Shown here one piece after another: positions 9,601 to 19,373 of a stretch of DNA of 64,000 nucleotides (the stretch's first letter is position 1; each line of letters starts with the position of its first letter). Below the pieces are notes generated by a model. That model did no database searches, was not told the origin of the DNA, and was given only the letters and a program-made list of their open reading frames with translations. Both the position numbers and the translations under genes were made by a program. The stretch comes from Phycisphaeraceae bacterium (GTDB lineage Bacteria > Planctomycetota > Phycisphaerae > Phycisphaerales > UBA1924): the NCBI GenBank assembly GCA_019636655.1, contig JAHBXB010000006.1:1-64000 (forward strand), in the 5' to 3' direction.

Positions 9601-12600
9601 GTCGGCTGGTCTGCGGCGGAGTTGGACAACAAGGAGGATGTGGACGGCCTCGTCGAGTTCCGGTCCTACTCGCTGGTTGATGACGGTTTGGCGGAAGGCA
9701 AGCGGCGAGTAGAACTCGACGGCGTGGGTATCCAGCGTGGCGCCGACTCCCTGGCCGCGGCTAGTTCCCGAATGTACTCGGGCAAACGGCTACAGATTCA
9801 CAATAATAGTACTTCGATTAATGCCGAGACTGAAATCAGCTTGGCATTTGTCGATCCTGTTCTGCAAACGCAGTTTGATGCGATTACAGCGCCCCCGACG
9901 CTCACGCTCTCGACTCTCGCGGGCTATGCCGCCGGCAATATCAAGGTAACGGCAACGATTACACACCGTGCGATCGAGGCGCCCATCGATCAGCCCGATT
10001 TGCCGGCGCGAGAGCGAGCGGTATTGACGCGAACCGTCATCGGCACACCGCGAAAGCAGCGGCCCGGAGGTGACTGGTACTACCCGATCGAGAAAGAGTG
10101 GTACGACGACAAAGGGAACCCCGAGTGGTCAGCGACGGGGCTGGTGCGTGACCCATTCAACCCCATCGCTTCAAGCCCGGCCGATCAGCTCGAGAGTCTC
10201 ATCTTTACCTACTTCGCCCGCCAGTCTATGGGCGGGTTCGGCGATGGCCAAGCGGATTACACCGTGCTCGATGCGAGCCCTGGCAGTCACGGTCTGTCGG
10301 TGTCGGGTTCCACGGTTATGGTCCCATCGTATCCGGACAGCCTTGCGCGGATGCCGGCTTCCGGCGCGTTCAACTACGTCACCTCGTTCGATTATGACCG
10401 GTATGGACTCTGCGACACGCAGCACGCAAATGGCTTGCGATGGGCCCGTCGTGTGATTGTAGTTCCCAAAGAAGCTCTCCTCGCCGATCTTACGGAAGAC
10501 CAGATCGAGGACCTGCCGGAGTTCATTGCTCGCCAGTATATCTTTAACGATCTGTACGATCCAGACCAGGATGGTATTCATACCAGTGAATCGATTGGTG
10601 AGGTAAAGGACTACCGTGGCCCGGATCCCTTGATGGTCTCGCCATTGCTCTCCAGACGCGTGGAGTTCACCAGTAGCATTGACCTCTCGGCGCTGTCTGA
10701 TTCCAGTCCATCGTTCCAACGTCTAGCGGCGGTTCGGGTCGGTATTGATTCCAGCGGCCATGTGCGGCGGGCCGACATGCTGGAATGGACTCCCACCGGC
10801 TGGATGGCGCTGGGGTCCAAGTGGATCAACGACCTCGGCGAGGTCTACCGCGAGATGGACCTCGATGCGACAATTACGCGCATCACCCGGAGCTCGATCG
10901 GGCAGAACCTCCGCAGGTATGTCGGTACCAAGGACGAAGGCTGGGTCTACCCTGGGCCTCCCGAAGCACCGCTCGGCTACAACATGGCGTTGCTGGAGCG
11001 CTACGACTACGGGTCGGGCTCGCACGACGCCTGGCTTCCGACGGTCTCCCGGCGGTACACGGACAATCCGGCGTGGTCGCGCGACCACTACGGCGTCGCT
11101 CCGTCCCCAGACCCCGACGGGATCGCCACCGTTACCCAATACGACTGGCGCATGCGCCCCGTGCGCACCGACTCGTACTCCCGCGGCGACCCCGGACAAT
11201 CCGGCACCATCCGCGAGAGCACGACGCTCACCTACCTCGACCACTCCAACCGTCCCCGCCTGACCGTGACCTTCGGCCGCGGGAACATCGCCGGCATCAC
11301 CGGCGCCCTGGACCCGGTCGAACTCGGCGACGCCGACGACGTGATCCCCAGCCCCGAGTCGTTCTTCACGTCGACGATGCGGCCGATCTCGATCTCGTCG
11401 ATGTCCTACGACCCCGACGGGACAATGACCGAGCGCCGCACCTACGACACGGCCTGGAACCAGACGGGCACGCTCCCGTTCCACACCGACTACCACTACT
11501 CCGGCAAGGGCGGGCAGGAAGTTTTCACGCAGACGCCATCGCAGGGCGTGCAACTGACGGTGCAGGACGGCGTCGGCCGCGTCGCGAGTTCGATCACGGT
11601 CGCTCCCGGGGTTTCCGGTGTCGATCCGTACGCCTACCAGCTCTCACGCACGGACTACGTCTACGACGCGTTCGGCAACACGATCGAAACGGCCCGCTGG
11701 GAGCGGACGTCGCCGACGGGCGACGAGCTGACGACCTCGAACGCGGTCCGCACGCGCACGCTGAACTGGTACGACCTCAAGAAGCGGCTCATCGCCACGG
11801 CGGATCTTGGCGCCGAAGACGGGCAGGGCAGCTACGTGAACGGCACGCCCCTGGCCCGGGGCGACTGCCCCGAACTCGACACTCAGACCGGTGAGATCGA
11901 TCCGCATGGCCTCCCGGCCGATGTGCCCATCTCGATCTATGTCTACGACAAGAAGGGCAACCAGGAGTACGTCGCGAACCGGAACAACCCGGGGCACGCC
12001 ACCACGGCTACCGCGTCGGTCACCCACTCGGAGTACTCCAATCTCGGCCGCCTCACGCGCAAGACGGAGAACTGCTTCGATTCCGACGCCTCGATGCGCC
12101 GCATCACGGAGTACGCCCACAGCATCGGCCGGCTGACGCACATCAAGGCCTACCGCGATGCGCCGACTTCGCCGTCCGACGCCGACGTGACCAATGTCAC
12201 CTACGGCGCCGACATCGTGAACCAGGACTTCTCGCGTGTCTCGCAGAACAACAGCCTGATCGGCCGCATGCTCCTGCCGCGCGGCGCGGGCAGCGACGAT
12301 CCGATCTACGAGCAGCACGCGGACATCGTCCTCCGGTACACGTTCAGCGGCCAGGTCGCCGAGCGGATCGATCGGCGCGGGCTGGCCTTCCGCTACCGGT
12401 ACGACGACCAGGATCGCCTCGCCTCGGTTGAGGTGGGTCATTACGACGAGCCCGATGGGGAGGGCACGTTCGCCGCGGGATACCCGTCGTCGATGACGCC
12501 GTCGAGCGGATCGCCCGTCGATCGCATCGGTTATACCGCCTACGCCTACGACGCCAACGGCCGTCTCGCCGACATCATCGCGTACGAGAACCGGAGCGCC

Positions 12601-15315
12601 GCCACGCCGCCGGTGCAGCCCGAGGCTCCGATCGCCCATACGCGATACGTCTACGACCATCGCGGCAACCTCGTCGCCGACTACCAGTCTCACGGCTGGA
12701 TGATCCCGGAGCCGCCGGTCGGCGTTCCCATGACCGGGTACGCCTGGGACTACGAGCCCACCGGCACTGCCCCGGGCCAGACCGGCCATCTCCGGCTGGC
12801 CTCGATCGACTACCCACGTCCCGTCGACGTGGTCGAGCCGCTCCGGACCGTCACGCTCGGCTACGGGTCATCGAACTCGATCGACTCGCTCCTCTCCCGC
12901 CTCGCCACGATCACGACGACCCTCGATGGGGCGAGCCCAAGCGAGATCGCCGCGTTCACCTACTCCGGCACCGGCCGGAGGGCGTCGATGTCCCTTGGCG
13001 GCTCGGCGATCACGCAGGCGTTCACGGGCACCGGCGTCGTCGGGCTCCCCGGCCTGGACAAGTTCGGCCGCCTGCGCGACCTGCACTACACCAACTCGGC
13101 CAGCGCCACCCTGTTCCGCGGCGAGTACACCTATGACACCGCCGGCAGCCGCGTGACCGCGAAGATCACGCAGGTGGATGCGCCGGGCCCTAGCGGCGGC
13201 CGGAACAACACCCAGTCCCAGCTCAACGCCTACGACGCCCTCGATCGCCTGATCGGCACCCAGGTGGGCGCGGTCGCGTTCGCCGGGAACGGGACGCCCT
13301 CGATTGCCAGCGGCACGCTGCTGTGCGATGACGCCTGGACGCTCGACCTGCTCGGCAACTGGACCGGCGTGCGCGACACCGAGGGCGCGGTTGTCACACC
13401 CGGCCGCGAGACCCTGCTGGCCGGCGGGTCGAGCGCGGCCGACGCAGTGACCCACGCGGTGAACCCGCAGAACCAGGTGACGGGGATCACCCGCACGCTG
13501 GGGTCCACCACCACCCAGGCCAATACCCGACACGACGCCGCGGGCAACCTGACCTTCGACGGGACGTACTTCTATCAGTACGACGCCTGGGGGCGCCTGC
13601 TGCAGATCAACCGCGCCCACGAGGAGACCGGCTCGGTCGGCGGCGAGGGGGGCGGCGGAAACTACCTCAACGGCGGCGAGCCCGGCGACCCTGAGGAGCC
13701 GCCCACGGTCGTCCTGGTCGTCGACCAGCTCATCAAGCACTACACCTACGACGGCCTAGGGCGGCTGATCCGCACCCAGTCGCCCTTCCCGGACGCCGAC
13801 ACCGCCGCCGCGGGCAACCTCCGCTCCGAACGCTTCTACTACGACGGCATCCGCCGCCTCCAGGAGGTCGTCACCGATCCCCTCATCAGCCTCAAGGGCG
13901 CGGAACTCTCCCAGAACCTCGAGCTCCAGCAGATGGCCGCGGCGGGCGCGCCCGAGGCCCTGGAGGTCGACGGCGACGCCACGCCCATCACCTTCGAGCA
14001 GATGCAGATGAATGCCTTCGGAGGGGGAGGCGGGGCGGCTCCGCTGCTGATGACCGTGCTCGCGCGGGAGTACATCTGGGGCCCCGGCGACGCGGCTCCT
14101 GGCGTTGACGAACTCCTGGTGCAGTACGGCTCCGAGGGGCTGGGCGCCAACCAGGTCTCCAACCGCACCAAGCCCTGGTACGTGCTGCAGGATGCGGGCG
14201 GGGACGTGGCGGCCGTGGCCGAGGTGCCGCTGGGCTCCCAGGGGACGCCGCAGCCCGCCGCGGTGGCGGGCCAGTGGACGTACGATGCCTACGGCGCGGC
14301 TCTGACGGCCGACGTCTTCGCAGGGTTTCCCGAGGTCCACTGCGGCCACAAGGCGCTGTTCTTTGACAGATTGGATGTGGGCGTCGCCGACGGCGACGGG
14401 AGCGAGAACGCTCGCCTGGAGCCGTACGCGCACCTGGTCGTCCACATGCGCAACCGCGTGTACTCGCCCTCCCTGGGGCGGTTCTTCCAGCGCGATCCCA
14501 ACGCCACGGCGGCGGTGCTCATCGAGGCCAGCGTGTACCACGGTCGAGGGCTTGGCGCCATTGCCGCAGCCTTCTCGATGGAAGAGATGTATGGGGACGG
14601 CGGAAGCCTGTACCAATACCTAAGGAGCAACCCTGGGGTTCACTCGGATTCTCTAGGCTTGTTAGTTGGGTATGACGACGCGGTCATGTGGTTTGTCGGT
14701 GGCATGCGCGGCGGCATGGAGGAAATGCTCGGTCAGTATGCCGACAACATGTCCGCCGACGTCGAGTGGGCAGCGGACTGGGAGATGGGGGACGACTGGC
14801 ACACTCGCGGCGATAACCAGTGGGTGAAGCTGTCCTTCGCGATGGGCTTCTACCGCGGGATGATGCAGCAGGTCCGCGAGTCGTTCTTTATGGACGAAAT
14901 CGAGGCTGCAGGGGACTGGCTGATGAGCAGCCGGTACTCCCGAGGAGGCTCTGCCGCCAAGCGGGCTCTTAAGATGGCCTCCACGGCGCGCGAGCTTGGG
15001 AACGCGGTGATTCACGAGACGTACGAGATCGCCAAGGCGGCAAGACGCGCAGGCGGAGTGGAGGCGCACTCCCATCATGTGGTTGAACTGCAGATGAAGG
15101 GATCGTTTCGGACGGGCCTCAAGGGTACAGGCCCGGCGCTAAATCTTGGCAGTCGGTTTCACCTGAGTGAGATGCGCAAGCGGTTTAATAGGGCAAGCAG
15201 CGGGATGGATATCAAGAACCTGAAGACGGCGGATGCGAAGGAGATTATTAAAAAAGTCTACCACGATGCGCCGCGCGTGCGCAATGCCGCCTGGAAATGG
15301 CTGGATGGGCGTTGA
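6682..15315 (+). CDS. Giant RHS/YD-repeat protein with a nuclease-like C-terminal toxin tip
   Basis: This is a 2877-residue RHS-family polymorphic toxin candidate. It starts at GTG 6682 with AGGAG 7 nt upstream. The N-terminus resembles a signal peptide. A planctomycete-style encapsulation head follows (GVVDLVTGLPLYKVVDLELP, about residue 190), then a long less-conserved half, then dense YD repeats from about residue 1580. The RHS hyperconserved end is YSPSLGRFFQRDPN (about 2590) and the PxxxxDxxGL-like junction is SNPGVHSDSLGL (about 2650). The last ~225 residues are unrelated to the core and contain AHSHHVVEL (about 2796), reminiscent of His-rich HNH/EndoVII toxin motifs such as AHH. Two candidate immunity genes follow immediately. 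The first ~4 kb and the tip are AT-richer than the YD core, suggesting mosaic origin. The nuclease assignment is tentative. Confidence 0.85.
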   Translation: MSQQSRVQGLQRSVLAASALIGTGSSGGLAQTPPPHPMQQPGFTFPLGQTTDAPNAVSNVKHTFENGRHKYEWMTGLRISETEWAPSPFVPTPGVAGVGEPPYPTAPFPSACWSSLMLPTLQPESSYAPFARAPNQPMGSRLGICLASSPSPGDFLTPAKTLGESSLCLLPPGQGGAPTGWNGVTRPTLDGVVDLVTGLPLYKVVDLELPLDGAVFRLTRTRSGGPGVSDFRGPMNSSHVPGADRWWDWVGSGWMAGENPILLIDAAMHEVTGDGPATTWLWLDAHHSIPFQQVWHPGAGGQPGRMEYEAPPRFRARIEHNGVWDQGTTGTSTTPPQFAGWSTWPTQYEVYLYDGQIHYTFVVVREDIPEHSWNWSYINSGDSDPPEGAIWASNSYHERPCTRNQFLKLQGSEELDQDDPRRHHISSESESNPGFGIPYYGLCVRVEDQFGHAVEISYCDVERVSVDNSTTTEHVECVQDGPAKGQIKYIKLKSGGETRWTLVYAHRRFGAFTPDYHATSPLGEWFCSSFPNNNSTPSVVHETHGFSAIDRIYVFAGDIADSSLRQASLTVNHRSGPSWGNTLDPLGSYNQNRPSGAAALPTEWAYQVAYEYYELYMDEGSCMPDAAPPILLRTRIKARQEPPPGASGAPLETERHRLFVYQYLPTLVTSSVELPWLRMIFEQDDIANAISVWRQVNGGPALSEENIAKWNISLATFDQYIAPLASLRLESSVNTSWPNSTSHIAPPYGALFSLGQLRLDSSEAWNDGAPHTVGVAAIGSRASGQRVFRLNRLIVPPESSGGTFWPGPGTPYSREPGRSVFAHPFAWRSDMKQYIAQQADIATLLGYADTPELHKSRWVSIIDEFPTQQRNTLALDTPVDYDETLFGYDGPEANKPGQLSRRVVEMNAAGFVLRERRWDFDPSGSVMSGGGLGEQYIYKEARPYFQAKGVEDGVLDLQPLSLQKELLLIEHRSVGWSAAELDNKEDVDGLVEFRSYSLVDDGLAEGKRRVELDGVGIQRGADSLAAASSRMYSGKRLQIHNNSTSINAETEISLAFVDPVLQTQFDAITAPPTLTLSTLAGYAAGNIKVTATITHRAIEAPIDQPDLPARERAVLTRTVIGTPRKQRPGGDWYYPIEKEWYDDKGNPEWSATGLVRDPFNPIASSPADQLESLIFTYFARQSMGGFGDGQADYTVLDASPGSHGLSVSGSTVMVPSYPDSLARMPASGAFNYVTSFDYDRYGLCDTQHANGLRWARRVIVVPKEALLADLTEDQIEDLPEFIARQYIFNDLYDPDQDGIHTSESIGEVKDYRGPDPLMVSPLLSRRVEFTSSIDLSALSDSSPSFQRLAAVRVGIDSSGHVRRADMLEWTPTGWMALGSKWINDLGEVYREMDLDATITRITRSSIGQNLRRYVGTKDEGWVYPGPPEAPLGYNMALLERYDYGSGSHDAWLPTVSRRYTDNPAWSRDHYGVAPSPDPDGIATVTQYDWRMRPVRTDSYSRGDPGQSGTIRESTTLTYLDHSNRPRLTVTFGRGNIAGITGALDPVELGDADDVIPSPESFFTSTMRPISISSMSYDPDGTMTERRTYDTAWNQTGTLPFHTDYHYSGKGGQEVFTQTPSQGVQLTVQDGVGRVASSITVAPGVSGVDPYAYQLSRTDYVYDAFGNTIETARWERTSPTGDELTTSNAVRTRTLNWYDLKKRLIATADLGAEDGQGSYVNGTPLARGDCPELDTQTGEIDPHGLPADVPISIYVYDKKGNQEYVANRNNPGHATTATASVTHSEYSNLGRLTRKTENCFDSDASMRRITEYAHSIGRLTHIKAYRDAPTSPSDADVTNVTYGADIVNQDFSRVSQNNSLIGRMLLPRGAGSDDPIYEQHADIVLRYTFSGQVAERIDRRGLAFRYRYDDQDRLASVEVGHYDEPDGEGTFAAGYPSSMTPSSGSPVDRIGYTAYAYDANGRLADIIAYENRSAATPPVQPEAPIAHTRYVYDHRGNLVADYQSHGWMIPEPPVGVPMTGYAWDYEPTGTAPGQTGHLRLASIDYPRPVDVVEPLRTVTLGYGSSNSIDSLLSRLATITTTLDGASPSEIAAFTYSGTGRRASMSLGGSAITQAFTGTGVVGLPGLDKFGRLRDLHYTNSASATLFRGEYTYDTAGSRVTAKITQVDAPGPSGGRNNTQSQLNAYDALDRLIGTQVGAVAFAGNGTPSIASGTLLCDDAWTLDLLGNWTGVRDTEGAVVTPGRETLLAGGSSAADAVTHAVNPQNQVTGITRTLGSTTTQANTRHDAAGNLTFDGTYFYQYDAWGRLLQINRAHEETGSVGGEGGGGNYLNGGEPGDPEEPPTVVLVVDQLIKHYTYDGLGRLIRTQSPFPDADTAAAGNLRSERFYYDGIRRLQEVVTDPLISLKGAELSQNLELQQMAAAGAPEALEVDGDATPITFEQMQMNAFGGGGGAAPLLMTVLAREYIWGPGDAAPGVDELLVQYGSEGLGANQVSNRTKPWYVLQDAGGDVAAVAEVPLGSQGTPQPAAVAGQWTYDAYGAALTADVFAGFPEVHCGHKALFFDRLDVGVADGDGSENARLEPYAHLVVHMRNRVYSPSLGRFFQRDPNATAAVLIEASVYHGRGLGAIAAAFSMEEMYGDGGSLYQYLRSNPGVHSDSLGLLVGYDDAVMWFVGGMRGGMEEMLGQYADNMSADVEWAADWEMGDDWHTRGDNQWVKLSFAMGFYRGMMQQVRESFFMDEIEAAGDWLMSSRYSRGGSAAKRALKMASTARELGNAVIHETYEIAKAARRAGGVEAHSHHVVELQMKGSFRTGLKGTGPALNLGSRFHLSEMRKRFNRASSGMDIKNLKTADAKEIIKKVYHDAPRVRNAAWKWLDGR
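13448..13746 (+). repeat. Parent copy of an RHS-core duplication
   Basis: This segment of YD-repeat coding DNA is repeated at 16956-17236 with very high identity. It contains a 12-bp G-rich insertion (around 13645-13656) that is missing from the second copy. Confidence 0.85.
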
Positions 15316-15336
15316 ATAGACACGGCAGGAGGTTTT

Positions 15337-16269
15337 GTGAGGCACATCTACACACTCGACATGGAATTCCCACGTCGATCAAGACATATAGCACGAGGCA
15401 TACTATCGGAGTTCCCAAAGCTTGAGATCGAACTGAACATCGAGGACTCAGTGATAGCGACTGCAGAAGACGGCGCGTACATCCGTCGGGCCTACGAGGA
15501 AGCACACAAGCGCGGCATGACCTGTTCGCTGCGTGTGCGGACAGAGTATGGGAGGGAGGACGCCCTCCTTGGAGGCCTCGGCCTGCTCCACGCCAACAGC
15601 GACTGCACAGCAACAACCATTGCTCCGAAGGACGGCTTTGATTTCTCGGGCGCCTGCCCGCGGTGCGGCATGGGCGCTATACAGACTAAGCCGTGCGTGC
15701 TCTCGCCCGGCGCCCGGAAATACCGGCAGGGGAACTTCCTGGCGGTCGAAGAGTCGTCTCGCATCATCATCCGCGCGGAGATCGGCAGAGAGATCGTGAA
15801 GGCCACGAAGCAGCCTTGGTGCATGCGGCACCCCGTGACTCGATCTGGGGAGCCCATCGAAGACTGGATGGAGCCGGTGCCCTGCGCCACGATGCCGCCG
15901 TTGAGCCGCAAGTCCAAGGGGGTCATGTGGGGGAAGAGCTTCGGACGGACGGATATCGGACAGCCCGCGGAAGCCATCAGCCCGTGTCCCGTGTGCCTGC
16001 GAGAAGTGCAGGGAGATTCTCAGGAGGAACCCGTCCGGCTCACATACCCACAGGCGGCGATCGACGCCGCGCAGAAGCACGCCGTCGTGGCGATGTACGA
16101 GCCCAAAGAACTCTTCCCAAGATTCGATCCCATCAAGCGTACCTACGAGCATCTTTACGGTCTCCCACAGGTTCTCTTCAATCGAGCCGCCATCGAAGTC
16201 CTGATGAAGCACATGCAAACCGAGCACATCCGCGATGCCTCGTGGATCCAGCCCGTGTATTCGGAATAG
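15337..16269 (+). CDS. Candidate immunity protein with double-CxxC motif (SitI6-like)
   Basis: This is a 310-residue soluble protein starting at GTG 15337 with a strong AGGAGG (15327-15332). It begins 21 bp after the toxin stop, the usual place of an RHS immunity gene. Two zinc-knuckle-like sites are visible, CPRCG (about residue 108) and CPVC (about 222). That arrangement recalls the Myxococcus/Gemmata double-CXXCG paralogous family, whose SitI6-type members are immunity proteins. From family knowledge it would bind and neutralise the nuclease tip in the cytoplasm. The assignment is inference from position and motif spacing. A wider family member with another role cannot be excluded. Confidence 0.7.
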   Translation: MRHIYTLDMEFPRRSRHIARGILSEFPKLEIELNIEDSVIATAEDGAYIRRAYEEAHKRGMTCSLRVRTEYGREDALLGGLGLLHANSDCTATTIAPKDGFDFSGACPRCGMGAIQTKPCVLSPGARKYRQGNFLAVEESSRIIIRAEIGREIVKATKQPWCMRHPVTRSGEPIEDWMEPVPCATMPPLSRKSKGVMWGKSFGRTDIGQPAEAISPCPVCLREVQGDSQEEPVRLTYPQAAIDAAQKHAVVAMYEPKELFPRFDPIKRTYEHLYGLPQVLFNRAAIEVLMKHMQTEHIRDASWIQPVYSE

Positions 16270-16327
16270 TGCTTCACACACCGCAGTGGATCCGGTGGCA
16301 GGGCCAATCCAACGACAAGAGATCCCA

Positions 16328-16918
16328 ATGACGACCTACTGGACGGCCTTGTCACGCGGCGACGAACTAATCCGGCCAACACCGGACTGGCTCCGGCGCT
16401 GTTCCGACAAGCTGTGCAATCAGTGCGGCGGCCTCCTCCCGATGCATCGGGAAGAGCCGTTGGATGTCGATCTGGACTGGATTGGATACCCGGACCACAT
16501 TCTCCCATCGACGTGGTACACCGTTCCCGTCATCGTGATGAGGAACGATCTCTTTGAGGCGTTGGCAATGGAACTCGGTGATTTCCCTACGGGCTACGCT
16601 CACCCGTGTGGCAGTCCACCGCCACTTGGCCACGCAGTCTACCGCACGGTAATTGTTCCCACGGACCGCCGCTGCAATCTGTACGCGGCAGACCCAAGTG
16701 TCTTTCGTACGTGCCCTGTGTGTGGTCGCCAGCTCGGAGCACCCACCAACGGAGAATGGTGGCTTGATGCTCGAATGGTTGCGAACAGGCCGCTTGTATC
16801 AAAGCCATCCGGGTGCGAGCTGATCATGTCGGTTGATGTGGTGAATCGCCTCTCGCGGGCGATGCTTGCCGATCTGAGCTTTTCTCCAGTGTCCGTAGGG
16901 CCGGTGTCGCCTAAATAG
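16328..16918 (+). CDS. Second candidate double-CxxCG immunity protein
   Basis: This is a 196-residue protein beginning MTTYWTALSRGDELI. I chose ATG 16328 because the preceding codons read poorly and overlap the previous gene's 3' end. It has CNQCG (about residue 31) and CPVCG (about 131), the double-CxxCG pattern in complete form. The WTALSR.. start and the 'W..P....PVIVMRNDLFEAL' segment resemble members of the Myxococcus double-CXXCG family as I recall them. It follows the first candidate by 58 bp on the same strand. It may protect against the same toxin or against a toxin tip since lost, whose remnants may lie just downstream. Moderately AT-rich compared with flanking core DNA. Confidence 0.7.
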   Translation: MTTYWTALSRGDELIRPTPDWLRRCSDKLCNQCGGLLPMHREEPLDVDLDWIGYPDHILPSTWYTVPVIVMRNDLFEALAMELGDFPTGYAHPCGSPPPLGHAVYRTVIVPTDRRCNLYAADPSVFRTCPVCGRQLGAPTNGEWWLDARMVANRPLVSKPSGCELIMSVDVVNRLSRAMLADLSFSPVSVGPVSPK

Positions 16919-16955
16919 CGTGACCAGAATCTACAGATGTATCGAGTGTGACGAA

Positions 16956-17287
16956 CTCACGCGGTGAACCCACAGAACCAGGTGACGGGGATCACCCGCA
17001 CGCTGGGGTCCACCACCACCCAGGCCACTACCCGCCACGACGCCGCGGGCAACCTGACCTTCGACGGGACGTACTTCTACCAGTACGACGCCTGGGGGCG
17101 CCTGCTGCAGATCAACCGCGCCCATGAGGAGACAGGCTCGGTCGGCGGCGGAAACTGCCTCAACGGGGGGAGCCCGGCGACCCTGAGGAGCCGCCCACGT
17201 TCGTCCTGGTCGTCGACCAGCTCATCAAGCACTACAGGCGATCACACGCCTCGCGGGGAGTCGCCCCGCTCGCCTATTCACGCTTGA
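16956..17287 (+). pseudogene. Displaced, frameshifted RHS-core fragment
   Basis: Positions 16956-17236 repeat 13448-13746 of the RHS gene almost exactly (YD-repeat codons such as YQYDAWGRLLQINRA). The copy lacks the 12-bp G-rich insertion and then loses one base in the Gly-rich stretch (around 17167), so the frame runs into unrelated residues and stops at 17287. Homology ends abruptly at 17236. This is the standard scar of RHS tip exchange, in which an old core end is left behind the new toxin-immunity cassette. Confidence 0.8.
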
Positions 17288-17440
17288 CGAGTTGCGAGAG
17301 AGCGAGTTGTCACAAATCGTGCGAGATACGGCTCGCGTGGCGCGACGCCGGAGCGCACGCTTGAACGCGAGTGTCAGGAACTTCGCGACATGGGCTTTAT
17401 CGAGTTTCTTGACAGTGACGGCACATATCGGTTGCGATGA
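17288..17440 (+). pseudogene. Remnant resembling the C-terminal HTH of a restriction endonuclease
   Basis: The frame after the stop at 17285-17287 encodes 50 residues with no start codon and ends at TGA 17438. The text TPERTLERECQELRDMGF followed by IEFLDSDGTYRL resembles the C-terminal winged helix of Dam-replacing or DpnI-type restriction enzymes ('...LRDxGxIEFLDxxGTYRL'). Only this tail is present, so I read it as a decayed gene, either the lost toxin tip of the displaced RHS end or an unrelated restriction gene. Recognition is from memory of the motif and is not secure. Confidence 0.4.
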
Positions 17441-17797
17441 CGTTCAACGCCGGGCGCCGTGGGGGGGCGGGGATGTGTGTGGGGCGAACCGGAAGCTGAT
17501 CTCCCAGCCGTCGTCGGCCCCCCAATCGGTGCCGCGCCGCGACCCTGATGCACCGAGGAAAGAACCTCGCCCATCTGGAGCCGCTTGAACGCGCCGTTCC
17601 TTGCCTTGCCAATGAGCGAGAAAGGCGTGCCCCTGTACGCGGCCGTCCGCTTTCCTGGCGACAGGATTCCCAGCACCGACCCCGCTACCCTTTGGCCCCA
17701 CCACGGGGCCCGGTACCGACCGGGTTCTGGTTGGGTGCTTGTCCCGCCGCCTACGGCCGCCCGGTTCGGGCCGGCCTTCTTGAAGAGGATCGCAGCC
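17441..17797. other. Leader/intergenic region upstream of atpA
   Basis: These 357 bp hold no convincing gene. A GAAGAGG (17782-17788) precedes the atpA GTG. Open frames on both strands look like GC-rich noise. I see no confident promoter hexamers. Confidence 0.5.
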
Positions 17798-19354
<1,557 letters not shown>

Positions 19355-19373
19355 CCGCCCGATGGGTCCGGCG

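Noticed and set aside
10723-11553. Minus-strand open frame inside the RHS gene
   Set aside because: Shadow of YD-repeat codons; no promoter, no domain.
13448-17236. The duplicated RHS segments as arms of a transposable element
   Set aside because: The copies are internal pieces of coding core without terminal inverted repeats, target duplications or a transposase; cassette exchange explains them better.
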